A stretch of 64,000 nucleotides of DNA, from contig NZ_JAKMCS010000005.1 in the NCBI RefSeq assembly GCF_022662195.1, positions 124,001 through 188,000 on the forward strand. Direction: 5' to 3'. Both the position numbers and the translations under genes were made by a program. This document shows, one piece after another, positions 53,301-60,020 of the stretch. Under the pieces are notes generated by a model, which did no database searches, had not been told where the DNA came from, and saw nothing but the letters and a program-made list of their open reading frames with translations. The stretch comes from Aestuariivivens insulae. Lineage in GTDB: Bacteria; Bacteroidota; Bacteroidia; Flavobacteriales; Flavobacteriaceae. Each line of letters opens with the position of its first letter. The stretch's first letter is position 1.

Positions 53301-54171
53301 AGGTCATGTAAACGGCTGTTCCTGCTAGTGGTAAAGAGCCTTTACCTCCTGCTAATCTATCGCGAATTTCCCCTCCAGATCCTGTTGCAGCACCATTAAA
53401 AGGTTCTACGGTAGTAGGGAAATTATGGGTTTCGGCTTTTAATGAGATAACCGATTCAAATTCTTTTGTTGTATAGTAGTCTGGAACATCGGCGCGTTTG
53501 GGTGCAAATTGTTCCACTTTAGGGCCTTTAATAAAGGCTACATTATCTTTATAGGCAGAAACAATATCGTTAGGATGGGTTTCAGAGGTTTTTTTGATTA
53601 ATTTGAAAAGTGATGTAGGTTTTTCTACGCCATCAATAACAAAGGTGCCATTAAATATTTTATGGCGACAATGCTCACTGTTCACTTGAGAAAACCCAAA
53701 CACTTCAGAGTCTGTTAGCGGTCTGCCAATTTTTTTGGCTACCCCTTCTAAATATTCAATTTCTTCATCGCTCAATGCTAAGCCTTCTTGTTCGTTATAG
53801 GCCGCAATGTCTTCAACATCTAAAATGGGTTCAGGTTCAATGTTTATTGTGAATGATTCTTGGTTCAAACCGTTAAATTTCTCCGAAATCATTGGGTCGT
53901 AATCCTTGAAATCTTTTGAAACAGCTTTAAATTCCTCGATACGGAGAATGCCTTCGATGCCCATATTTTGGGTGATTTCCACGGCGTTGGTACTCCAAGG
54001 CGTAATCATGGCTGCTCTGGGACCAACAAAAAAATCCGCCAAGGCGGATTGCTCTATTTTAGGTTGGTTGCCAAATAACCACGTTAATTTCGATATGGTT
54101 TCGGGTGATAATTCTTTTGTTGCTTGAACAGCAAATACCTTACTGTTTGTGTTTCCAAAGAAATGAATCAT
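50365..54171 (-). CDS. purL: Phosphoribosylformylglycinamidine synthase, with two repeat-derived insertions
   Basis: A 1268-residue large-form PurL. Order: N-terminal domain, two AIR-synthase-like halves (GVMALDYKG, SVSEFAIDLGINVPTGKDSLSMKQK region), and a C-terminal glutaminase with Cys1119 (GICNGCQLFMELEE) and the His-Ile-Glu of MPHIERSTFQWNW. It makes FGAM from FGAR, glutamine and ATP in purine synthesis. Two segments, about residues 350-378 and 995-1019, are not expected in the family and coincide with in-frame palindromic repeats. Both fall between conserved blocks and contain no stop, so the enzyme is probably active. Confidence 0.93.
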   Translation of the reverse strand: MIHFFGNTNSKVFAVQATKELSPETISKLTWLFGNQPKIEQSALADFFVGPRAAMITPWSTNAVEITQNMGIEGILRIEEFKAVSKDFKDYDPMISEKFNGLNQESFTINIEPEPILDVEDIAAYNEQEGLALSDEEIEYLEGVAKKIGRPLTDSEVFGFSQVNSEHCRHKIFNGTFVIDGVEKPTSLFKLIKKTSETHPNDIVSAYKDNVAFIKGPKVEQFAPKRADVPDYYTTKEFESVISLKAETHNFPTTVEPFNGAATGSGGEIRDRLAGGKGSLPLAGTAVYMTSYSRLEDERPWEKAFVERDWLYQTPMDILIKASNGASDFGNKFGQPLICGSVLTFEHEEDTEGDVAGTEALEVPEGAGNMEASRTSASKSRKLGYDKVIMLAGGIGYGKKDQALKDAPKTGDKIVILGGENYRIGMGGAAVSSADTGEFASGIELNAVQRSNPEMQKRAANAVRGMVESEENFIVSIHDHGAGGHLNCLSELVEDTGGKIDLDALPIGDPTLSDKEIIGNESQERMGLVIGEEHLEILHKIADRERSPMYTVGDVTGDDRFTFQSKTKGNTPMDLALEDMFGSSPKTIMTDTTVKQNYQDVNYATDKFHDYLEQLLQLEAVACKDWLTNKVDRCVGGKVAKQQCAGPLQLPLNNVGVMALDYKGKEGIATSIGHSPISGLIDPVAGSRNSITEALTNIIWAPLKEGLKNVSLSANWMWPCKNEGEDARLYEAVEAVSEFAIDLGINVPTGKDSLSMKQKYPNEEVIAPGTVIISAAANCTDINKVVEPVFKKNSGAVYYINLSQDNFKLGGSSFAQILNKVGNQAPTVKNAGYVKTVFNTVQQLIVDGQIVAGHDVASGGLITTLLELCFADNNLGAALDLSALSEKDSLKLLFAENAGIVIQSKDASIEAILSEANIEFFNIGKVTESDTLSIINDTDVFTLTVSTLRDTWYKTSYLLDQKQTANNLAEDRYNNYKNQPLKYTFPKHFTGKLTDVIANEVKQSDGEIASPSLREPQTARPKAAILREKGSNSEREMANAMYLAGFDVKDVHMTDLISGRETLEDIQFLGAVGGFSNSDVLGSAKGWAGAIKYNEKANKAIQDFFNRKDTLSVGICNGCQLFMELEEINPDHEIHGKLTYNESHKHESAFTSVKIQENNSVMLSTLAGSTLGVWISHGEGKFSLPYTEDQYNIVAKYGYAEYPHNPNGSDFNTAMMCDASGRHLVTMPHIERSTFQWNWAHYPEGRTDEVSPWLEAFVNARKWIESHN
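51117..51186 (-). repeat. Palindromic repeat copy D plus CATTGCGAA-type element inside purL
   Basis: 51117-51140 is a copy of the short palindrome with arms AGTCT/AGACT around the CTCTCGA-type core. Immediately beside it, 51141-51186 (minus strand) reads CGTCATTGCGAACGAAG then TGAAGCAATCTGATGG then TGAGATTGCCTCGC, a second known intergenic repeat type with an internal AGATTGC/GCAATCT hairpin. Both are translated as part of PurL (VIANEVKQSDGEIASPSLRE). Confidence 0.75.
53038..53103. repeat. Inverted pair of palindromic repeats inside purL, copies B and C
   Basis: Copy B (53038-53062) has arms GGAGGC/GCCTCC, and copy C (53081-53103) has arms GGCACT/AGTGCC. Their cores are complementary except for one base, so they form a hairpin with each other as well as individually. 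Translated in PurL as GTEALEVPE and MEASRTSASKS. Confidence 0.8.
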
Positions 54172-54514
54172 TGTAGATGTATTATGTTGGGTTTTGAAAA
54201 TGCAAAAATACGTTTTTATTTTAGATTGTATAGTGCCGAATTTTGATTTTTGAGCAGTTTGTGAACAAGCTTTTTAACAGGGGTTTTATTTGGTAGGCAG
54301 TAGCAGTATTCTGTATGCAGTTTTCAGTTTGAAGTAGCGATTTTGGACGTGTTGGAGACGGAAGACTAGTGACAGGTGGCGGGGTGGTGGAAGAAATTAA
54401 AAAACAGAACTCAAAAGTATGAAACTTTAAGCTTGAAACTTAAAACAGTCATAGTCTCAGTTTGTGGTACTGCAAGTTCTATTCACTATTAATGATTCAG
54501 TCATCAGGAAAGGC
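54172..54514. other. Gap upstream of purL with CAGT-rich degenerate repeats
   Basis: 343 bp without a gene. The left end holds the purL promoter. From 54295 to about 54340 is a run of degenerate CAGTA/CTGTA/CAGTTT repeats, and 54417-54440 carries two near copies of GAAACTT. The rest shows nothing recognisable. Confidence 0.5.
54203..54210 (-). promoter_or_regulatory. -7 box of purL
   Basis: On the minus strand TATTTTTG matches TAnnTTTG, 31 bp ahead of the purL start codon. No PurR-like operator was seen. Confidence 0.5.
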
Positions 54515-55375
54515 CTAGAAGTACTTTTTTAAAATAGAAATCACCGATTGGTGATAGGAAGGTCCAAACAAATTTAAATGTACCAAAAGATAATACAGTT
54601 GATAGATTTCTATTCGTATTGAAGTGTAGTCGTCTTGCGGTATGATACTAAAATAGGTGTCATAAAAAGCTTCGCCAAAACCGCCAAAGAGTTTGGTCAT
54701 GGCCATATCTACTTCATGATGGCCATAATAAACAGCGGGGTCAATAAGATAGGGGATATCGTCGTTTGAAATTAAATAGTTGCCATTCCATAAATCGCCA
54801 TGTAGCAGGGATGGTTTTATGTTCTTGAATAGTGGCTTTAAATTTTCAAGAATTTGTGGTTCGCTTGGGCATTCTTTATCTGTAAGCAAGTGCTTTTGTT
54901 TGGCCAATTTCAATTGAGGCCATAAACGTGCTTTAGTGTAAAAATCCAACCAGTTACTGCACTGCGTATTGCTTTGGGATAAACTGCCAATAAAATTATC
55001 TTGGGCTAAGCCAAAAGCGTTTGATGTGCATAGGTGCAGTTTGGCCAATTGGTAACCTAAGGTTTCAAAATCGTTAGGTGAAGGTGACTTACGCTCTATA
55101 AACTCCAAAAGTAGGAATGGCATATTTTCAAAAGTATCGCAAGCGAAAACCTTTGGCGTTTTTATGGTATTGGTATTACGAATTGATTGCAGCCCGTTAG
55201 CTTCAGTCTGAAACATTTGTAAGGCACTGGATTCGCTATTTAGTTTTAAAAAGTATGAATTATTAGGGGTGTCAATTTTATAAGCTTTAGAAATGTCTCC
55301 ACCAGTAACCGATTGAACTTTGCCTATGGTTTCATTTAAAAGGGTTGATAGGTGAATTTTTAGGTCGCTAGTCAT
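54515..55375 (-). CDS. Fructosamine kinase family protein
   Basis: A 286-residue kinase of the APH/fructosamine-3-kinase group. N-terminal VTGGDISKAYKIDTPNNSYFLKLN (about residues 23-46) contains the nucleotide-binding strand with Lys; LLLEFIERKSP is the hinge, and the catalytic loop LLHGDLWNGNYLI and metal-binding LIDPAVYYGHHEVDMAMTKLFGGF match the family well. It probably phosphorylates ketosamines formed by glycation of proteins or amino acids. It is 66 bp downstream of the methyltransferase gene on the same strand. Confidence 0.9.
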   Translation of the reverse strand: MTSDLKIHLSTLLNETIGKVQSVTGGDISKAYKIDTPNNSYFLKLNSESSALQMFQTEANGLQSIRNTNTIKTPKVFACDTFENMPFLLLEFIERKSPSPNDFETLGYQLAKLHLCTSNAFGLAQDNFIGSLSQSNTQCSNWLDFYTKARLWPQLKLAKQKHLLTDKECPSEPQILENLKPLFKNIKPSLLHGDLWNGNYLISNDDIPYLIDPAVYYGHHEVDMAMTKLFGGFGEAFYDTYFSIIPQDDYTSIRIEIYQLYYLLVHLNLFGPSYHQSVISILKKYF

Positions 55376-55441
55376 GGCTTAAAAATAAGAAAGACCAGCA
55401 AATATAGCTGATCTTTTCTATTATAAATACAAACCATTTAT

Positions 55442-56656
55442 TTATGCTTTCCGTTCCAATAGAGCCATGTAAAACCCATCAAATCCAGATTTATGTGCTA
55501 AAACTTTCTTGTCTTTAGCCAAGGTGAAATCTTTTCCAGATTCAGACTTTAAAAATGTTTCAACTTGTTTTTGGTTTTCAGAAGGTAATACCGAACAGGT
55601 AGCGTAAACCAATTGTCCGCCAGCCTTTACCATTTTAGAGTATTGTTGTAAAATATCTTGTTGGGTGGCTTTTATTTTGTCGACAAAAGCAGGTTCCAAT
55701 TTCCATTTGGCATCGGGGTTTCTGCGTAATACTCCCAATCCGGAACAGGGCGCATCAATTAAAACGCGATCGGCTTTTCCATATAGTTTTTTGATGACTT
55801 TTGTGGAATCGATATGACGTGTCTCAATGTTATGGGCACCGTTGCGCTTGGCCCTACGTTTTAATTCGTGTAGCTTGTTGGCATAAATATCCATGGCAAT
55901 AATTTGCCCTTTATTTTCCATTAACGAGGCGATGTGCAATGTTTTGCCACCTGCACCCGCACAGGCATCTACCACGCGCATGCCTGGTTTTACATTTAAA
56001 AATTCGGCTACTAATTGCGACGAAGCATCTTGTACTTCAAACAGGCCATTTTTAAAGGCTTGTGTCGTAAAGACATTAGCACGTTCATTAAGTTTTAAGG
56101 CCTGTGGGTAGCCTTTTAAAATCGTGGTTTCGATATCTAGATCGAATAATTCTGCCTGAAGTTTTTCTTTAGTTGTTTTAAGGGTGTTTGCTCTTAAAAT
56201 AACGTCGGCTTGTTCATTTAGTGCAGCAATCTCCTTAGTCCATATAGCTTCACCCAATTCTTCAAGCCCTATCTTATCGATCCAGTCTGGGATGGACTCT
56301 TTGAATTTTCTTATTTTAGAAAGTTCATCGAAGCGTCCTTTTATTTTTCGGGTTGGGGTGCTTTCAAAATATTTCCAATCGGGTAGTTTAATGCCTTTTA
56401 GGGTTGCCCAAACGGCAAATAAACGCCAAAGGTTATCCCGGTCAAAAGGAGGTTTAACTTCGGCAATTTCGGCATATAAGCGTTTCCAACGAACAATATC
56501 GTAAGTTGTTTCGGCAACAAAGGCCCTGTCTCTTGCTCCCCAACGTTTATCACGTTTTAATAGTTGCTGAATGACTTTATCGGCATAGTGGCCTTCATTA
56601 AAAATAAGGGTCAAGCCATCAATAACCGCAAAGCATAAGTTTTTGTGTAGTCGCAT
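55442..56656 (-). CDS. RsmB/NOP-family 16S rRNA (cytosine-5) methyltransferase
   Basis: A 404-residue protein. An N-terminal NusB-like RNA-binding region (about 1-130) precedes the SAM-binding Rossmann domain with VVDACAGAGGKTLHIASLMENKGQ (about residues 230-255). The catalytic motifs are LIDAPCSGLGVLRRNPDAKW and YATCSVLPSEN, giving the two cysteines of m5C methyltransferases. It modifies rRNA in the ribosome body; RsmB is the best match on length, but an RsmF-like or tRNA role cannot be excluded. Confidence 0.88.
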   Translation of the reverse strand: MRLHKNLCFAVIDGLTLIFNEGHYADKVIQQLLKRDKRWGARDRAFVAETTYDIVRWKRLYAEIAEVKPPFDRDNLWRLFAVWATLKGIKLPDWKYFESTPTRKIKGRFDELSKIRKFKESIPDWIDKIGLEELGEAIWTKEIAALNEQADVILRANTLKTTKEKLQAELFDLDIETTILKGYPQALKLNERANVFTTQAFKNGLFEVQDASSQLVAEFLNVKPGMRVVDACAGAGGKTLHIASLMENKGQIIAMDIYANKLHELKRRAKRNGAHNIETRHIDSTKVIKKLYGKADRVLIDAPCSGLGVLRRNPDAKWKLEPAFVDKIKATQQDILQQYSKMVKAGGQLVYATCSVLPSENQKQVETFLKSESGKDFTLAKDKKVLAHKSGFDGFYMALLERKA

Positions 56657-56820
56657 TTTTTTAGTCCTCGGTGTTCAGAGTTCAGTACGCAGTTTCTGCA
56701 TTCACTAAAACCCAAACTATTAAATTATTGAGAGCGCAAAGTTACGTTAAATGCCACGAATACACGAATGTTTTTATTATTTGAATGTTTAACTTATCTT
56801 TCTCAAAAAAATCTTAGTTT

Positions 56821-57870
56821 ATGAAGTTCTCTTTGCCCTTTTTTGTATGCTTTATGCTTTTGTGTTCTTGTGGAAGTAAGGATCGGTTCACTCCTAGGGA
56901 TTTTAGCGAAGTTGAAATCGAAACTATTTTAGATGATTCGTTGCTAAGCATTAGGGCCATAGAAATACTTAATGACCAAAGCTTAGCTTTTGCAGCTAAC
57001 AATGGTGCTTTTGGCTTGTATAATCCAAAATCTAAATTATGGCAAACGGCTGTAAAAAAACAGGATTCTATAAATCTTCATTTTAGATCGGTTGCCCATA
57101 CTAGTGAAGACTTTTTTATGTTAAGTATAGAAAACCCGGCGTTGTTATTTAAAACAGGGGATAAGGGGAGTATGGAATTGGTTTATGAAGAGTTTGCTGA
57201 TGGCGTCTTTTATGATGCTATGAGGTTTTGGAACGATAAAGAAGGTATCGCTATAGGAGATAGTGTAGCAGGGTGCATGTCTGTTATTATTACGCGGGAT
57301 GGAGGGGAGACTTGGGCCAAAATACCTTGCGATGATTTGCCAAAAGGATTAGAAAATGAAGGGGCTTTTGCTGCTAGCAATACCAATATTGCCATTATTG
57401 GTGACCATACTTGGATAGCCACTACTGCTGGACAGGTTTATTATTCACCAGATAAAGGTAACACATGGGAGGTTTTTGAGACACCTATCGTTAAGGAAAA
57501 AGCGACAGAAGGCATTTATTCTATCGCTTTTTATGATGAACTCAATGGCTTTGCCATAGGTGGTGATTATACCAAACCCAATGTTAATGTTGCCAATAAA
57601 ATAAAAACTAATGATGGTGGTAGGACCTGGCAGTTGGTAGCAGAGAATGAAGCGCCCAGTTATAGAAGCTGTGTGCAATATATGCCAGATAGAGCGGGGA
57701 AGGAGCTAGTAGCTGTGGGTTTTAAGGGCGTTGATTATAGTAATGATTCTGGAATTTCATGGAAGCATTTAAGTGATGAGGGTTTTTACACTTTACGCTT
57801 TCTAAACGATAGTGTAGCTTATGCTGCAGGTGCTGGACGGATTTCAAAATTGATGTTTAGGGAACAATAG
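56821..57870 (+). CDS. YCF48/BNR-type beta-propeller lipoprotein
   Basis: A 349-residue protein with lipoprotein signal MKFSLPFFVCFMLLCSC (anchor Cys about residue 17, followed by GSKD). Repeats such as IITRDGGETWAKIPCDDLP, VYYSPDKGNTWEVFETP and TNDGGRTWQLVAENEAP show the Asp-box-like S/TxDGGxTW motif of BNR/YCF48 propellers. Related proteins are annotated as oxidoreductases or glycosyl-hydrolase-like, often without proof. It is probably an envelope binding protein. It stands alone, divergent from the methyltransferase gene. Confidence 0.85.
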   Translation: MKFSLPFFVCFMLLCSCGSKDRFTPRDFSEVEIETILDDSLLSIRAIEILNDQSLAFAANNGAFGLYNPKSKLWQTAVKKQDSINLHFRSVAHTSEDFFMLSIENPALLFKTGDKGSMELVYEEFADGVFYDAMRFWNDKEGIAIGDSVAGCMSVIITRDGGETWAKIPCDDLPKGLENEGAFAASNTNIAIIGDHTWIATTAGQVYYSPDKGNTWEVFETPIVKEKATEGIYSIAFYDELNGFAIGGDYTKPNVNVANKIKTNDGGRTWQLVAENEAPSYRSCVQYMPDRAGKELVAVGFKGVDYSNDSGISWKHLSDEGFYTLRFLNDSVAYAAGAGRISKLMFREQ

Positions 57871-58187
57871 CAAATGGTGTGTCTCGTTAAGTCGCAAGGC
57901 TATTAAGTGTTTGTTTACTGTTAACTGTGAACAGTGACTGTGACTGAACATTGTGAGCTATAATTCCGCAAAAGCGATTGGAGCGGCAGCTTTTTTAAAA
58001 TATCTAGTAAGGGAGCCAAGACACAAAGAATCAAGAACCAAGATGGCTAACAATTATAGTTGTTGAAAAAAACTTACATATTTTAAAAAACTATAGCGGA
58101 AAGCGCGGTGGCTTGCCATTTGCCCAAAATCTTGCTGCAATTAAAAGAGGAGTATAGGTTTGATTTGCGTGAAGACTTAGGCTTTAG
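57871..58187. other. Gap with degenerate repeats between convergent genes
   Basis: 317 bp without a supported gene. About 57908-57955 is built from ACTGT/CAGT/TGAAC variants resembling a diverged short repeat, and 57960-57995 (TTCCGCAAAAGCGATTGGA) looks like part of a dispersed element seen in related genomes, a recollection only. No terminator hairpin is clear. Confidence 0.4.
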
Positions 58188-58634
58188 TTATTTCTTTTGA
58201 TGTTCTGGTCGATGTCTTTTATATTGTTCAAAGAGTTTTCTTTTAAAGTCTTCTTCGGCTATTTTTAGCATCAGTATTTTTTGTGCAGGTAAAATGCTTT
58301 TCAATTTAGAAATCAATATTTTATTTTCCTTTTGAAGTTTGTCTTGGGCCATAGTTAATCTGTCTAATAAAGCTTTGGCGTCGTTCTCTGAAAGTGTACT
58401 TAAGTTTTGCTTTATCTCTTTTCGAATGCTTCTTAACTCTTTATGCTTAATTAGCATGGTGTTTTCTTCAAAAGTATTATAGATTGGCCAAAATGCTTGG
58501 GCTTCCTTTTCGGTTAAGCTTAACCTTTCGGTTATAAAGGACACTTTTAGTGCTTTAATTTCTTCTCGCTTGGGTTGTGCAAAAGCGCCAGCGGTAAATA
58601 ACAAGATGTATAAGGAGAGTATATAATTTTTCAT
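58188..58634 (-). CDS. Exported helical protein of the ECF sigma unit, possible stress sensor
   Basis: A 148-residue protein with signal peptide MKNYILSLYILLFTAGAFAQ. The mature part is long helices with an LTEKEAQAFWPIYNTFEENTM segment (about 40-60), similar in outline to Spy/CpxP-like periplasmic sensors and to proteins often annotated as sensors of ECF sigma factors in flavobacteria. It is the third gene after the sigma factor and the membrane protein, 2 bp away from the latter. Sensing of envelope damage is inference from context. Confidence 0.7.
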   Translation of the reverse strand: MKNYILSLYILLFTAGAFAQPKREEIKALKVSFITERLSLTEKEAQAFWPIYNTFEENTMLIKHKELRSIRKEIKQNLSTLSENDAKALLDRLTMAQDKLQKENKILISKLKSILPAQKILMLKIAEEDFKRKLFEQYKRHRPEHQKK

Positions 58635-58636
58635 GA

Positions 58637-59149
58637 CTATTCGTTGTAGTTCTTCTCAAGAATTAAATCTTCAATATCTGAATTATTTAATAAATAGGTT
58701 TCAATAGTTTCATCTTTCAAGTTATAATTAATAAAATCGGCTTCCTTTAAACCATCATCAAGTAATAAGGTTGCTATTTCGTATGAGTCTATATTTTCAT
58801 CAATAATATAGTTTTCAACGGTTTCCGTGTCTAAATTATTCCATTGGGGTTTGTGATTAAATACAACGAGTGTTAAAAGCAATAACACAGCCGCTGCAAT
58901 ACCTGAAACGTAAATGAGGTTTTGTTTGCTAAAAATGGAAATGACCTTTTTAGGCTCTTGGTCTATTGTTTTTTTAACGATGTGTTCCTCAACAGATTCA
59001 AAATAGAGTTCAGGAGTTTTAAAACCAGAACTACTAGCTAATTCCTTGAGTCTGATATTGCTCAATAGACTATCCTCTAGATTATTAAAATAATCCTTTG
59101 GGACTTTAAATCCAGTTTTCTCGATGTTATGTATTTGTTTTTTGTTCAT
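58637..59149 (-). CDS. Probable anti-sigma factor, single-pass membrane protein
   Basis: A 170-residue protein with a cytoplasmic part of about 75 residues, one transmembrane helix (LIYVSGIAAAVLLLLTLVVF, about residues 77-96) and a short acidic periplasmic tail. FKVPKDYFNNLEDSLL and FKTPELYFESVEEHIV look like two copies of the same short motif (F-K-x-P-x-x-Y-F) in the cytoplasmic part. Placed directly after the sigma gene (34 bp), it is best explained as its anti-sigma factor. No ZAS zinc motif is seen. Confidence 0.7.
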   Translation of the reverse strand: MNKKQIHNIEKTGFKVPKDYFNNLEDSLLSNIRLKELASSSGFKTPELYFESVEEHIVKKTIDQEPKKVISIFSKQNLIYVSGIAAAVLLLLTLVVFNHKPQWNNLDTETVENYIIDENIDSYEIATLLLDDGLKEADFINYNLKDETIETYLLNNSDIEDLILEKNYNE

Positions 59150-59183
59150 CTTATTTAATAAGACTTCTTTTTTTGTTAATGGT

Positions 59184-59726
59184 TTAATTTTTAGTTAAAT
59201 AAGCTTCTATTTTTTTTACTGCAATATGGTATGATGCTTTTAGAGCACCTTCGCTAGTCTCTAAAATCTCTGCCATATCTTTGTATTTTATATTTTCGAA
59301 ATATTTCATATTGAAAACCAACTGTTGTTTTTCTGGTAGGGTAGCAATAGCTTTTTGTAATTTTAATTGAATCTCATCACCTTCAAAATAGACGTCTGAA
59401 GTTAAATTGCCAATGGCAAGTTGTTGCACCTCTTCATTGGTAATCTGTAATCGTTTGGCTTTTTTGTTTAAGAACGTAATGGCCTCGTTGGTAGCTATAC
59501 GGTACATCCATGAAAACAGTTTGCTATCGCCTTTAAAGTTGTGGATGTTTTTAAAAACCTTAAGAAAGGTATTTTGTAATACATCATCTGCATCGTCATG
59601 TAACTTTACAATATTTCGAATGTGCCAATACAAACGTTCTTTATAGAGTTTTACTAATGTTCTATAAGCTTGTTCCTTTGATGTATTGGATTGTAATTGT
59701 TTTACTAATTGTACCTCGTCGGTCAC
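59184..59726 (-). CDS. ECF-type RNA polymerase sigma factor (second)
   Basis: A 180-residue sigma-70 family protein starting at GTG 59726 (MTDEVQLVKQLQSN). Region 2 is seen as LVKLYKERLYWHIRNIVKLHDDADDVLQNTFLKVFKNIHNFKGDSKLFSWMYRIATNEAI (about 25-82), region 4 as ATLPEKQQLVFNMKYFENIKYKDMAEILETSEGALKASYHIAVKKIE. It is first in a three-gene unit with the probable anti-sigma factor and exported sensor-like protein, which would make a complete envelope-stress circuit. Confidence 0.9.
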   Translation of the reverse strand: MTDEVQLVKQLQSNTSKEQAYRTLVKLYKERLYWHIRNIVKLHDDADDVLQNTFLKVFKNIHNFKGDSKLFSWMYRIATNEAITFLNKKAKRLQITNEEVQQLAIGNLTSDVYFEGDEIQLKLQKAIATLPEKQQLVFNMKYFENIKYKDMAEILETSEGALKASYHIAVKKIEAYLTKN

Positions 59727-59890
59727 TAATTTTTTTCTTATTTGACATCTAAAGATAGCAAAAGTTTAAATGCATGATTTTTTTATTTTAAATAGCTGAT
59801 AGTAAGAGTTTTAAAAGTTCGAAATTCGATTAAGTGCGTGAAAACAACGATAAAGTGTATTTTTTTCTTGTTTGGTAAGAAGTTTTGTGT

Positions 59891-59990
59891 TATGTTTGTA
59901 TCAGAAACCTACTTATGTTGTTAGTCGTCCCCAAATCTAACAATGGACAAAAAAAAGGATAGAAGCCCAAATCTCTATCCTTTTTTCTTT
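59891..59990 (+). ncRNA. Candidate small structured RNA between two minus-strand genes
   Basis: TATGTTTG (59891-59898) matches the -7 consensus. About 85 transcribed bases would contain a 7-bp hairpin TTGTTAG/CTAACAA (loop TCGTCCCCAAAT, 59918-59943), a short A-run, and a terminator stem AAAAAAGGATAG/CTATCCTTTTTT with a T-run (to about 59990). The stretch has no open frame and both flanking genes are on the minus strand. It has the layout of a small-RNA gene. The second hairpin would also terminate the MsbA-like gene on the opposite strand. I do not claim an Rfam family. Confidence 0.5.
59949..59990. terminator. Terminator of the MsbA-like gene and the candidate RNA
   Basis: A 12-bp stem AAAAAAGGATAG/CTATCCTTTTTT with a loop of 12 bases and T-runs on both strands. 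It lies 30 bp after the stop of the minus-strand ABC gene. Confidence 0.88.
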
Positions 59991-60020
59991 TTTATCACTT
60001 AGTCTTAAAGCGGTGCTGTG

